A DNA stretch of 64,000 nt. Origin: Virgibacillus_F sp049310925. GTDB taxonomy: Bacteria; Bacillota; Bacilli; Bacillales; Amphibacillaceae. Below the pieces are notes generated by a model. It was not told the origin of the DNA and searched no databases. It saw only the letters and a program-made list of their open reading frames with translations. A program made the position numbers and the translations under genes. This document shows, one piece after another, positions 24,507 through 33,128 of the stretch (position 1 is its first letter; every line of letters starts with the position of its first letter). The stretch is taken from the NCBI RefSeq assembly GCF_049310925.1, contig NZ_JBMERP010000005.1:1-64000 (forward strand), written 5' to 3'.

Positions 24507-25262
24507 TTAGTTTAAAAGTTCCTTTAAATTGTCGAGATTTATTTTCGCACTTTCCATTGGTTCCAGGTCAAAATCCTCCTGCTCAACTACAAGCCAGTCA
24601 ACATGATGTTCTTTTGCAGTTGCTAGCAGACTGTTCATATCAAGGATACCTTTCCCAATCTCAATACTCCGTTTTCTTCCCTCTATCTCTTTCATGTCTT
24701 TCATATGTAACGAAACGACACGGTTTCCATATTTATTCATAATAGCTGCAGGACTATAACCGGCATGAATTACCCAAAAGCAATCCAATTCTATTTTTAC
24801 AACCTTTGGGTCAGTGTTCTCAAAAAGTAAATCAAACCCTGTACTACCATCAAACGTTTCAAATTCGAAATTATGGTTGTGATATGCAAATACCATTCCA
24901 TTTTCGTTACAAACATGACCTATTGAATTAAGCTCTTCCGCTGTTCGTCGATAGCTATCAATTGACTCTCGTTTTTCTTCAGGTAGATACGGACATATAA
25001 TTAAATTATTATCAATCTCTTGATTGTATAAAATTGTCTCTTTTAGCTTATCGCCTCTCAAAAGATCAAGACTAGTATGACTACCTGCCACACGAATATT
25101 CTTTTCATCCATCACTTGCTTGACTTGACGTGCTGATTTACCAAAAAAACCAGCAAATTGCACTGCCTCATAACCAAGGTCTGCAACTTTACGTACTGTG
25201 CCCAGGAAGTCCTTTTCGGTCGCTTCCCGCACAGAATACAGCTGAAGTCCTATACCACGCAT
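24507..25262 (-). CDS. Sugar-phosphate isomerase/epimerase-type TIM-barrel protein (2)
   Basis: A 251-residue AP-endonuclease-2-like TIM barrel, shorter than the first one in the operon. Probable metal ligands are in VFAYHNHNFEF (His/Glu), KIELDCFWVIHAG (Glu, Asp, His), VVSLHMKDMKE (His) and VVEQEDFD (Glu). The start at 25262 (MRGIGLQLYSVRE) was chosen because GGGAGGAG lies ten bases before it; the frame extends 35 codons further upstream without such a site. The opening GLQLYSVRE is typical of the family. It lies 20 bp upstream of the ThuA gene. Confidence 0.86.
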   Translation of the reverse strand: MRGIGLQLYSVREATEKDFLGTVRKVADLGYEAVQFAGFFGKSARQVKQVMDEKNIRVAGSHTSLDLLRGDKLKETILYNQEIDNNLIICPYLPEEKRESIDSYRRTAEELNSIGHVCNENGMVFAYHNHNFEFETFDGSTGFDLLFENTDPKVVKIELDCFWVIHAGYSPAAIMNKYGNRVVSLHMKDMKEIEGRKRSIEIGKGILDMNSLLATAKEHHVDWLVVEQEDFDLEPMESAKINLDNLKELLN

Positions 25263-25314
25263 TAGACACACTCCTCCCTGTAGAAAATATAAGACTGGTC
25301 TGTCACCCTGTTTT

Positions 25315-26310
25315 CTAAGAAGATAAAGTAACGCGACATCCTTCGAAATTTGACAAAGCAGCAGCATCGTTTATCTTTGTGAGATTAATAACATCTGTCT
25401 TAGTAATAGTTGGTTCAATACCACTTTTTATTTTGGCTACCCATTGTTCTAAAGGTTTTGGAACTGAAGGTACCTTTTCATCTAATACGAACCATTTCCC
25501 ATGACCGTGATGAATACTTTTCATTCGGATTTCTCCATCAACACATAATAATGTTCCCTCTGTTCCATATAGCTCTAACTGGAAAGGGCTGCCATGTGAT
25601 AGAAAACTAGTCTCAAGCACTCCCAGTACACCCGATTCATATTCTACAATCACTGCTGCGCTTTCATCGACCTCACTATTGGCACCTTGCTGCAAACGAG
25701 AAAATACGGTATTGGGAGTCCCAGCCAGACGATTGGTCAGATAAATTGGATGTGCACCAAGATCGATCAATGAGCCACCACCTGCCTGTTCTTTATTAAA
25801 AAAACGGTCTGGTAGCCAGCCCTGTGTACCACCCTCCGGTACCACAGCGCCATTATGGGCAAGACGACATCGAACCATAGTCAATGTACCAAGCCAATTC
25901 TCTTTCAAAGCTTTTTCGGCATAATAAAATTCTTTTTCCGTTAAACGTGGTAGAGAGACCATTAACTCGACACCATGTTTTTCAACCACGTTATAGATTT
26001 CTTCACAGTCTTCATTCGTAAATGCTAAAACTTTTTCCGTAAAAATATGCTTCTTCTTTTCAGCTGCAGCAAGGATAATCTCTTTATGAAGATTAGTGGG
26101 CGTGCTCACAACAACAGCATCTATATCTGGATTTGATAAAATAACGCCCAGATCTTTTTCAAAAGGGACGCCCAGTTCATCAGCCCACGCTTTCCCTCTG
26201 TCAACTTCCTCATCCCATACAGCTCCGATGGTCAATTGTTCATGCTCTAATACCTCACGCACATAATCATTCGCATGAACATGCCATCTGCTTAAAAGCG
26301 CAACATTCAT
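25315..26310 (-). CDS. Divergent Gfo/Idh/MocA-family oxidoreductase (2)
   Basis: A 331-residue member of the family with altered key motifs. The N-terminal strand reads VALLSRWHVHANDYV, so the usual GxGxxG glycines are replaced. The family EKP motif reads TEKVLAF at about 92-98, with the Pro replaced. GGGSLIDLGAHPIYLTNRLAG at about 170-190 keeps the Asp-His pair. I recall a Gram-positive subgroup with this HVHA-type N-terminus, so it is probably a genuine subfamily rather than decay. Cofactor binding may differ. It lies between the third oxidoreductase and the TIM-barrel gene. Confidence 0.82.
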   Translation of the reverse strand: MNVALLSRWHVHANDYVREVLEHEQLTIGAVWDEEVDRGKAWADELGVPFEKDLGVILSNPDIDAVVVSTPTNLHKEIILAAAEKKKHIFTEKVLAFTNEDCEEIYNVVEKHGVELMVSLPRLTEKEFYYAEKALKENWLGTLTMVRCRLAHNGAVVPEGGTQGWLPDRFFNKEQAGGGSLIDLGAHPIYLTNRLAGTPNTVFSRLQQGANSEVDESAAVIVEYESGVLGVLETSFLSHGSPFQLELYGTEGTLLCVDGEIRMKSIHHGHGKWFVLDEKVPSVPKPLEQWVAKIKSGIEPTITKTDVINLTKINDAAALSNFEGCRVTLSS

Positions 26311-26340
26311 TCTCTATGATCCTCCCAATAACCTCAGATT

Positions 26341-27420
26341 TTAATCGAAATATACTGCTTTTCCTGTCTTAGCCGATTCATAAATTGCTTCTAAAATTTG
26401 TGTCACTACAAGAGCTTCTCTAGGCTTAACAGTAGGTTCAGTGTCATTTAGCAGACTATCCACCCAAAGTCGTATTTCTAAATCGGTGTCACTCTCGGAT
26501 TCTCCCTCATAAAAGGCAACCCCTGTATTATCAAGCTCTACATTAGTGGTGTACAGCTTTCCAAATTCCTCACCATTAATACGTAGACCGTCCTTCATGT
26601 CTGCGCCACCCTTAGTTCCGCTTAACGAACATTTCGCTTCATCAACATCTAATGAATTAAGTGCCCAGCTTGACTCTAGTACGATTGTAGCACCGTTTTC
26701 CATCGTGATAAATCCAAAGGCAGAATCCTCTACTGTAAACTTATCAGGATCCCAAGGGCCCCAAGCATTAGCAGCATCTTTATGTTTGCCTAATTTATGG
26801 AATGTTGAACCCATGACAGATTTCGGCTTGTAATTGTCCATCATCCACAGGGTCAAATCAAGTGCGTGTGTTCCAATATCAATTAGTGGTCCACCGCCTT
26901 GCTTTTCTTCATCCAAAAATACACCCCAGGTCGGTACCGCTCGGCGACGAATCGCATGTGCTTTGGCATAATATACTTCACCTAAATCACCGCGTTGAGT
27001 GACTTTACGTAAATATTGACTGTCCTGCCTAAAGCGATTATTATAACCAATTGTTAGCTTTTTGCCAGTTTCCTCTGCAACATCAATCATGCGTTCAGCC
27101 TCTTCAGACGTTTTAGCCATTGGTTTTTCGCACATCACATGCTTTCCAGCTCTCATTGCAGCAATGGAAATTTCCGCATGGGAAATATTCGGTGTACAAA
27201 CATGTACAACATCAATCGTTGAATCAGTTAGTAATTCTTTATAATCTTTATAAACTTTTGCATCTGACGTACCATATTTTTCTGAAGCGATTTTAGCTTT
27301 CTTTTGATCGGTATCGCAAAACGCAACCATCTCCACCTGCTCTAATTTTTTTAAGCTTGGAAAGTGTTTTCCGTTTGCAATTCCTCCACACCCAATAATA
27401 GCAACTTTTAACGTTTTCAT
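26341..27420 (-). CDS. Gfo/Idh/MocA family NAD(P)-dependent oxidoreductase (3)
   Basis: A 359-residue sugar dehydrogenase-type enzyme. The Rossmann motif AIIGCGGIANGKH lies at residues 7-19, the motif CEKPMAKTSEEAERM at about 95-109 and GGGPLIDIGTHALDLTLWMM at about 195-214. It is a paralogue of the enzyme at 22108-23148, sharing for example RRRAVPTWGVF against RRRKVPGWGVF. It directly follows the inner permease gene by 21 bp, so it is the first catabolic enzyme translated after the transporter, suggesting oxidation of the imported sugar as an early step. Confidence 0.88.
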   Translation of the reverse strand: MKTLKVAIIGCGGIANGKHFPSLKKLEQVEMVAFCDTDQKKAKIASEKYGTSDAKVYKDYKELLTDSTIDVVHVCTPNISHAEISIAAMRAGKHVMCEKPMAKTSEEAERMIDVAEETGKKLTIGYNNRFRQDSQYLRKVTQRGDLGEVYYAKAHAIRRRAVPTWGVFLDEEKQGGGPLIDIGTHALDLTLWMMDNYKPKSVMGSTFHKLGKHKDAANAWGPWDPDKFTVEDSAFGFITMENGATIVLESSWALNSLDVDEAKCSLSGTKGGADMKDGLRINGEEFGKLYTTNVELDNTGVAFYEGESESDTDLEIRLWVDSLLNDTEPTVKPREALVVTQILEAIYESAKTGKAVYFD

Positions 27421-27441
27421 TATTTCATCATCCTTTTAAAG

Positions 27442-28263
27442 TTATTCTTTAACTGATCCTGAGGTTAAACCTGAAACAATCCGTTTTTGGAAAAATAACA
27501 CCAGGATTACAATCGGAATTGTTACAATTACAGTAGCTGCGGAAATATCTCCCCATGGAATAGAATACTGGCTTTGATACATAGAAATACCAACAGGAAC
27601 AGTACGCCATTCGTCAGCTGTATTAATCGTCAATGCAAATAAATACTCATTCCAGGCGGCAATAAATACAAGAATTCCCGTTGTGAAAATACCTGGTGCA
27701 GCTAATGGTAAAATGACTTTTCGAAACGTCTGAAACGGACTCGCACCATCAAGTTTAGCAGACTCTTCAAGTTCAAATGGTATTTTTTGAAAAAATGTTG
27801 ATAGAATCCAAATAGATAACGGTAAACTAATAGTTATATAGGGAATAATTAATCCCAGATAACTGTTTCGTAATCCAAGTCCAGTTATAAGATTGAACAT
27901 TGGAGATATTATTGCAATTTGTGGGAACATAGATGCCGCTAGCACTATTCCCAGTATTAGGCCCTTCCCTTTAATCGGCAGTCTCGTCACCGCATAAGCA
28001 GTAAATGACGCAAACGTTATCGATAGAATAGTAGTTAGTGACGAAACTACAAAGCTATTTAACATGTACCGAAGCAACGGTCGATTTGTTAAGGCAGCAT
28101 TATACGATTCAAGTGTTGGGTTACTCGTAAACCATTTAAACGATGAGAATACTTCACCAGGTGGTTTAATCGACGTTAAAAACACCCAGATAAATGGAAA
28201 CATGACTAGAAAAACAAATATAACCAAAAATAAGTAAAATCCAAATCCAGCTCGCTTATTCAT
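27442..28263 (-). CDS. Carbohydrate ABC transporter permease (MalG type)
   Basis: A 273-residue inner-membrane permease with about six spans. The ATPase-docking EAA loop is LEESAKLDGASPFQTFRKVI at about 185-204, followed by LPLAAPG. The N-terminal segment PFIWVFLTSIKPPGEV is typical of the second (MalG-like) sugar permease. It is paired with the MalF-like gene 12 bp upstream. No ATPase gene is present in this cluster, so a shared MsmX-type ATPase encoded elsewhere is expected, as is common in Bacillus. Confidence 0.93.
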   Translation of the reverse strand: MNKRAGFGFYLFLVIFVFLVMFPFIWVFLTSIKPPGEVFSSFKWFTSNPTLESYNAALTNRPLLRYMLNSFVVSSLTTILSITFASFTAYAVTRLPIKGKGLILGIVLAASMFPQIAIISPMFNLITGLGLRNSYLGLIIPYITISLPLSIWILSTFFQKIPFELEESAKLDGASPFQTFRKVILPLAAPGIFTTGILVFIAAWNEYLFALTINTADEWRTVPVGISMYQSQYSIPWGDISAATVIVTIPIVILVLFFQKRIVSGLTSGSVKE

Positions 28264-28275
28264 TGTATCCCCCCC

Positions 28276-29607
28276 TTATTTCGAACGACCTGCAAATAAT
28301 TCTGAACCAATTAATTTTACATAGACAATACTGATGACTGCTACACATAAAAACACGATTACGGAAAGTGTAGAGCCCTCTCCAAAGTTCTGTTGAGCAA
28401 ACAATGTTTTATATGCATAAATCGAGATTGATTCAGTCGCATTAGCCGGTCCACCACCAGTTAATACATAAATCAGGTCGAACACTCGGAAAGCATCCAG
28501 TGTTCTGAACAGTAATGCAACTAATATAGACGACTTTAACAATGGCAGCGTAATATTCCGAAATTGCTGGAATTTATTTGCACCATCTACATCAGATGCT
28601 TCGTATAATGAAGCTGGAATTGTTTGCAGACCTGCCAATAGTAACAGCGCCATATATGGAGTCGTTTTCCAAACATCTGCAAAGATAACAGAAAACATTC
28701 CTCCATCTGCTGTTGAGAGTAACCAGGAAGCATCTGGAATAATGTGCAATAATTCCAGGTAATGACCAACAATACCTGATTGACCATCATATAAAAAGCC
28801 CCACATCATGGCAGCCACAGCTGTTGGAATTGCCCATGGAATCAAAACGGACGCCCTAATAATTCCTCTGCCTTTAAATGCCCGATTAATAAGTAGTGCT
28901 ATTGCAAGCCCCAGCATCAACTCAAAGGCTACGGAAAGGACGGTAAAATAAGTTGTGTTCCATAAAGATCTCCACATTCGTATGTCTTGAAAATAGTTAA
29001 CATAATTAGCTAAACCAACAAAGTTTGACTTCAAAATTGTATCACTTGTGGCTCCAAGCAGTCCTGCTGTTTGTTTGAATTGTTCACTTAATGCCTTATC
29101 ACCGATAGACTCAGAAATCTTTGATAAATCTTCCTGATAAGAGTCCAAAGCTGACCGGTAGTCTTTTGCGAAGTCTGTCTCTATTTCCATGTACTTCAAT
29201 TCCATATCTTTAACAGGTTTATAATTCATCAGCATCTCATTTATTTTATCTACTTTTTGTTTAATAGCTTCATCGCTAATTAAATCCTCATGATGACTGA
29301 TTATCCCCTGTTCCACTGAAGTAATTGTTTCTTTAATCGCTTCCTTATCAGTTGATGATTTTAAATCTTCTAATTGGTTTTCAATATAAAAGTAGTTATT
29401 AAGATAGCTTTCAAGATCCATATTTGACCCAAGTAACGTTTCAGAACGGGCGGGATCATTCAACCTGTAATCAAACATACTATTCCAAAATGACTGAGCA
29501 ACCGGCCATAGAATAACTACTACTACGAGAATCAAGGATGGAATAACCATCGCATAGCCCAATTGTTTTTCATTAAGCTCGAATCTGGCTTTTTTCTTAT
29601 TACCCAT
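28276..29607 (-). CDS. Carbohydrate ABC transporter permease (MalF type) with large insert
   Basis: An unusually long 443-residue first permease. After the first span (about 18-40), roughly 140 residues of charged, helix-rich sequence (about 55-195) precede the normal family block beginning NFVGLANYVNYF. The EAA loop is YEASDVDGANKFQQFRNITL. Typical Gram-positive permeases of this class are near 300 residues. The insert would lie outside the membrane. The start at 29607 (MGNKKKARF) was chosen because GAGGAGGG lies just upstream. A strong hairpin lies between this gene and the binding-protein gene. Confidence 0.92.
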   Translation of the reverse strand: MGNKKKARFELNEKQLGYAMVIPSLILVVVVILWPVAQSFWNSMFDYRLNDPARSETLLGSNMDLESYLNNYFYIENQLEDLKSSTDKEAIKETITSVEQGIISHHEDLISDEAIKQKVDKINEMLMNYKPVKDMELKYMEIETDFAKDYRSALDSYQEDLSKISESIGDKALSEQFKQTAGLLGATSDTILKSNFVGLANYVNYFQDIRMWRSLWNTTYFTVLSVAFELMLGLAIALLINRAFKGRGIIRASVLIPWAIPTAVAAMMWGFLYDGQSGIVGHYLELLHIIPDASWLLSTADGGMFSVIFADVWKTTPYMALLLLAGLQTIPASLYEASDVDGANKFQQFRNITLPLLKSSILVALLFRTLDAFRVFDLIYVLTGGGPANATESISIYAYKTLFAQQNFGEGSTLSVIVFLCVAVISIVYVKLIGSELFAGRSK

Positions 29608-29650
29608 AGTAACCCTCCTCACCTTTTAAACTGACAATATGTAAGAAAAA

Positions 29651-29675
29651 GCAAGATGAGGGTTTCCCACCTTGC
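29651..29675 (-). terminator. Intra-operon hairpin after the sugar-binding-protein gene
   Basis: The minus-strand RNA forms a ten-pair stem (GCAAGGTGGG / CCCTCATCTTGC with G-U pairs) followed by TTTTTC, inside the 86-bp gap between the binding protein and first permease. It is probably a partial terminator or stabilising hairpin giving more binding protein than permease. Confidence 0.7.
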
Positions 29676-29693
29676 CCTATAGTTTACTTCGTA

Positions 29694-31022
29694 TTATTCA
29701 CTAACTGCTTTTTCGATTTTTGTTTGCATATTTTTGGCAGCTTCCTCAGCAGTTTGCTCACCTGCTAAAGCTTTAGAAAGTTCAATTTGCAAAATATCAG
29801 AAATTACTGGATAGATTGGAGTTATAGGTCTTGGTACTGCGCTTTCCAATACTTTAACGAATTCTGGATTTGCAAATAATGGGCTAGCTTCTTTAATTTC
29901 TTCGTCATCATAAAGTGCTTTTAAAGTTGGAGCAGATCCACCTTCAATCGCAGTAATTTTTTGACCTTCAGGACCAGTCATGAATTTTACAAACTCCCAT
30001 GCTGCCTGTTGATTTTCTGAATAACGGTTAATCATTGTCATCCAGCCACCTAGAGTAGACGCACTACCTGCATCACCTTTTGGAAGAGTAGTAATTTCTA
30101 CATTGCCAGCAACTTTTGAGCGGGACTCATCAGCTGCAGATGCCTGCATGTAAGGCCAGTTACGAGCAAATACTGATTTACCTTCAATAAATGCAGTCTC
30201 TGTTTCGGTTTCCATAAAGTTTAAAATATTATCAGGTACAAAATCTGAACCTACAATCTCTTGCATTTTTTTAATTGCTTTAATTGTTTCAGGACTATTT
30301 GCTACAACGTTATTTTCTTCATCAATAATCTGCCCACCGTATGAAGCGATAAACTCAATTGCATTACAAACCAATCCTTCATATTGAGCAGCTTGCATTA
30401 AGTATCCAAACTCAGTTCCTTCTTTACCCTGTAATTCTTTTGCTTGTTTAATCAATTCATCCCAAGTTGTAGGAGGCTCTTCAACTATATCTGAACGATA
30501 GTAAAGTACGCCTGCATCCGTAAACTTTGGCATTGCCCATTGCTTGCCATTAAATTTACCAGATGCTACAGTACCAGGGAAATATGCACTCATATCAATG
30601 TTATCTTTTTCAATAAAACGGTCTAATTCCAAAGCGTAGTCTGCTTGAGCAAACTCAGCAGGCCAGATAACATCAGCATCAAAAACATCAATTTCAGAAC
30701 TCTGCGCACTGAAAGTGGTTACATATTGATCATGCTGTGCTCCTGTATCTGCAGGCATCTCACGAAATTCTACATTAATGTTTGGATGTGCTTCTTCGAA
30801 AGCGGCAACTAGCTTCTCATTCGCACCTGTTGTATCCACACCCCGAGCGTAAACGATTGTAACTTCTTCTTCCTCAGCAGGTTCTTCTGTTTCTGTTGCT
30901 GGATCCTCACTTGAAGTATCCTTTGGCTCGTCTTTCGCGGTATCACCGTTATTACAGGCTACTAATAAAATCACCAATACAATTAACCAAAAACTGCCTA
31001 ATCCTTTTTTCCAAAGCTTCAA
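29694..31022 (-). CDS. Sugar ABC transporter substrate-binding lipoprotein (family 1)
   Basis: A 442-residue extracellular solute-binding protein. The signal peptide ends in lipobox ILLVAC with the lipidated Cys at residue 23, followed by an acidic, Glu/Asp/Thr-rich linker of about 30 residues that may span the cell wall. The mature part starts VTIVYARGVD, and shows WAMPKFTDAGVLYYRSDIV and the family-1 segment KVAGNVEITTLPKGD, then STLGGWMTMINRYSENQQAA. It is the promoter-proximal gene of the operon, under a sigma-A promoter overlapped by LacI/cre-type operators. The sugar bound is not evident; trehalose-like disaccharides are one option because of the ThuA neighbour. Confidence 0.93.
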   Translation of the reverse strand: MKLWKKGLGSFWLIVLVILLVACNNGDTAKDEPKDTSSEDPATETEEPAEEEEVTIVYARGVDTTGANEKLVAAFEEAHPNINVEFREMPADTGAQHDQYVTTFSAQSSEIDVFDADVIWPAEFAQADYALELDRFIEKDNIDMSAYFPGTVASGKFNGKQWAMPKFTDAGVLYYRSDIVEEPPTTWDELIKQAKELQGKEGTEFGYLMQAAQYEGLVCNAIEFIASYGGQIIDEENNVVANSPETIKAIKKMQEIVGSDFVPDNILNFMETETETAFIEGKSVFARNWPYMQASAADESRSKVAGNVEITTLPKGDAGSASTLGGWMTMINRYSENQQAAWEFVKFMTGPEGQKITAIEGGSAPTLKALYDDEEIKEASPLFANPEFVKVLESAVPRPITPIYPVISDILQIELSKALAGEQTAEEAAKNMQTKIEKAVSE

Positions 31023-31063
31023 AATAAATCCCCCTTTTTTGGTTAGATCCCACTATCTTGAAA

Positions 31064-31102
31064 TGAATCGATTATAATTTTCAAAAAATGAAATCGATTA
31101 CA
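31064..31102. promoter_or_regulatory. Two LacI/cre-type operator sites upstream of the sugar operon
   Basis: TGAAATCGATTACA (31089-31102) and the related TGAATCGATTATA (31064-31076) lie just downstream of the operon's -10 box, where binding would block transcription. The first is identical to the site upstream of the local lacI-type gene. It also fits the CcpA cre consensus TGWAANCGNTNWCA exactly, so either the local regulator or CcpA could bind. Confidence 0.7.
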
Positions 31103-31112
31103 TCTGACTATT

Positions 31113-31140
31113 ATTATACAATAACAAAATAGGTTGTCAA
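31113..31140 (-). promoter_or_regulatory. Sigma-A promoter of the sugar operon
   Basis: TTGACA (31135-31140), a 16-bp spacer and TATAAT (31113-31118), with the operator immediately downstream. Confidence 0.85.
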
Positions 31141-31160
31141 TTACTTTTTAAAGAAAATTC

Positions 31161-31173
31161 GGTGCCTGGCACC
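31161..31173. repeat. REP-like palindrome GGTGCCTGGCACC
   Basis: A full 13-bp unit between the sugar-operon promoter and the SDR terminator. Confidence 0.7.
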
Positions 31174-31206
31174 ACTCGAATTATGTCGAATTTTAGTTAA
31201 AATAAA

Positions 31207-31238
31207 GAGACATGGGTTTTTGTGTCCACCCATGTCTC
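31207..31238 (-). terminator. Terminator of the lacI-SDR unit
   Basis: A perfect 11-bp stem (GAGACATGGGT / ACCCATGTCTC) lies four bases after the SDR stop, with a T-rich minus-strand tail. Confidence 0.8.
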
Positions 31239-31242
31239 GTCA

Positions 31243-31989
31243 TTATTTTCTTAAAAATCCGCCTTCTGAATTTATTACCTGGCCAGTTATCCATGCTGCT
31301 TCATCACTTACAAGGAACTTAATTAATCGTGCAGCATCATCAGGCATTCCAATACGACCCATCCCGAACTTATTCGATAGTTCCTGCTTTACTCCTTCAG
31401 ACATCCATCCCGTGTCTGTTGGCCCAGGATTTACAGCGTTCACTGTAATACCAAGATGTGCTACCTCAGCAGAAAGCGATAAGGTAAATCCAGTAATTGC
31501 TGCTTTTGTTGCACCATATGCTAACTCTTCCACCATAGGACCCTGTGCCTGGCCAGAAGTCATGTTCACAATCCTTCCAGCAGTACCCTTATCTTCTTCA
31601 AGTCGCCGTGAGAATTCAGCACATAGCAAAAAAGTCGCACGCATATTGACTGCGTAATGACGATCAAGCGTTAACGAATCAAGAGTCTGGTAGCCATCCC
31701 TGGTTGAATAGGCTGCATTGTTAACTAAAATAGTTGGCAAACCTAATTCAGTCTCTACCTTATCCAATATTTCATAAGGAGCATGAGAATTAGCTAAATC
31801 TATTTCCATGGAAGCACAGCGAACACCTAACTCAAGTAATTCTTGTTGAAACGTATTGGCCCATCCCTGGTTAGCTTCCCAGTAGGTGAAGAAAACTGCA
31901 CATCCATCAGCTGCTAGCCGCCGACATGTCGCAGCACCTATTCCATTTGTGTGGCTTACACCTGTCACAACTGCAATTTTATCGGACAC
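31243..31989 (-). CDS. SDR family oxidoreductase
   Basis: A 248-residue classical short-chain dehydrogenase/reductase. The cofactor motif reads TGVSHTNGIGAATCRRL at about 9-25, a variant glycine-rich loop with an HTN insertion. DLANSHAPYE, LVNNAAYS at about 88-95, Ser in NMTSGQAQG, and the catalytic YGATKAA at about 157-163 follow. The C-terminal ITGQVINSEGG is standard. It lies 12 bp after the lacI-type gene and is probably co-transcribed with it, so it is likely to act on the same sugar or a derived ketose. Substrate unknown. Confidence 0.88.
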   Translation of the reverse strand: MSDKIAVVTGVSHTNGIGAATCRRLAADGCAVFFTYWEANQGWANTFQQELLELGVRCASMEIDLANSHAPYEILDKVETELGLPTILVNNAAYSTRDGYQTLDSLTLDRHYAVNMRATFLLCAEFSRRLEEDKGTAGRIVNMTSGQAQGPMVEELAYGATKAAITGFTLSLSAEVAHLGITVNAVNPGPTDTGWMSEGVKQELSNKFGMGRIGMPDDAARLIKFLVSDEAAWITGQVINSEGGFLRK

Positions 31990-32001
31990 ACCTGTTCCCC
32001 C

Positions 32002-32991
32002 TTATGTAGACTCACGAATAACTAATTCATGATCTAATATGATGCTTTCAACCTGCTTACCCTTGATCTTATTGATAATCATATTTGCTGACAAACAACC
32101 CATTTTATACATAGGTTGTGAAACGGTTGTAAGAGTGGGATGTGTCATATTTGAAAAGGCAATTTTATCAAAGCCTACCAAAGCCACGTCACGCGGTACC
32201 TGCAAGCCAGAAATATTAATTTCTTTCAATGCTCCAATTGCCAAAATATCTGACACAGCAAATACAGCTGTTGGTCTTTTCGATTCAGGCAAGTCCAGCA
32301 AAACCCTCATTGCGCGTTTCCCATCTTCAAAATCTAAATCCTCTGTGTTATAAACCCAGTCAGGATCTATTGTTAAGTCGAATTCTTTCATCGCCTTTAC
32401 GTAGCCTCTGCGTCGTTCACGTGCAAACAAATATTTTTCATCATAATTGATAAGAGCAATTTTTTTCTGGCCAATTTTTATTAAATGTTTAACGGCATGA
32501 TAAGCTGCCAGCTCGTTATTAATCGTGACATACGAAATGTTTGCATCTTCATCAAATTCACTGCATTGAACAATGGGATATTGACTTGCAAGCTCAACAA
32601 GCTTAATCTTGTTCACCGAAGGATCCATTGAAATTATCCCATCTGCCAGTCGGTTACGGATGAGGTTAAAATAAATAGATTCTCTGTGGGGATTTGAATC
32701 TGTTTCACAAAGAAGAATGTTATACCCCAGATTAATTGCTGTATCTTCAATACCATTAATAATTTCCGTGTAAAAGGGATTTGAAATGCTTGGAATAAGT
32801 ACAAGCAGCAACCTGCTTTCTGAGTTTCTTAAGTTGCGTCCCAATACACTTGGTTCATAATTCAGTTCATTGATTGCCTGTTCCACTTTCAATCTTGTCT
32901 TTTTTGCAACAGTGTTTGAATTGTTGAATACCCGTGATACCGTTGCAACGGAAACCCCAGCTTTTTTAGCCACTTCTTGAATGTTTGCCAT
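32002..32991 (-). CDS. LacI family transcriptional regulator
   Basis: A 329-residue repressor with an N-terminal helix-turn-helix (IQEVAKKAGVSVATVSRVFN at residues 4-23) and hinge (VLGRNLRNSES), then a periplasmic-binding-protein-like sugar domain (LLVLIPSISNPFYTEIINGI, AVFAVSDILAIGALKE, VPRDVALVGFDKIAFSNM). The start at 32991 was chosen because it begins exactly at the DNA-binding domain with a GCAGGG ribosome site; the frame extends 22 codons upstream. Its promoter carries the same TGAAATCGATTACA site found at the sugar operon, which points to control of both units. The effector sugar is unknown. Confidence 0.93.
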   Translation of the reverse strand: MANIQEVAKKAGVSVATVSRVFNNSNTVAKKTRLKVEQAINELNYEPSVLGRNLRNSESRLLLVLIPSISNPFYTEIINGIEDTAINLGYNILLCETDSNPHRESIYFNLIRNRLADGIISMDPSVNKIKLVELASQYPIVQCSEFDEDANISYVTINNELAAYHAVKHLIKIGQKKIALINYDEKYLFARERRRGYVKAMKEFDLTIDPDWVYNTEDLDFEDGKRAMRVLLDLPESKRPTAVFAVSDILAIGALKEINISGLQVPRDVALVGFDKIAFSNMTHPTLTTVSQPMYKMGCLSANMIINKIKGKQVESIILDHELVIREST

Positions 32992-33011
32992 GAGATCCCT
33001 GCTTCCTATGT

Positions 33012-33057
33012 TGAAATCGATTACATTAATCTTATATTTACTGCAAATATTTGTCAA
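33012..33057 (-). promoter_or_regulatory. Promoter and operator of the lacI-SDR unit
   Basis: TTGACA (33052-33057), a 17-bp spacer and TAAGAT (33029-33034) are followed at 33012-33025 by TGAAATCGATTACA, identical to the sugar-operon site. Placement downstream of the -10 box predicts autorepression (or CcpA control). Confidence 0.8.
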
Positions 33058-33128
33058 TAAGACCGAAAAAATATATATGTATTACCAAGTAAGTTTCACG
33101 TCTTATAAAAATTGCTCTTATAATGCGC

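Noticed and set aside
31220..31657. 145-codon plus-strand open frame
   Set aside because: Antisense to the SDR gene, with no ribosome site; it starts inside the SDR terminator.
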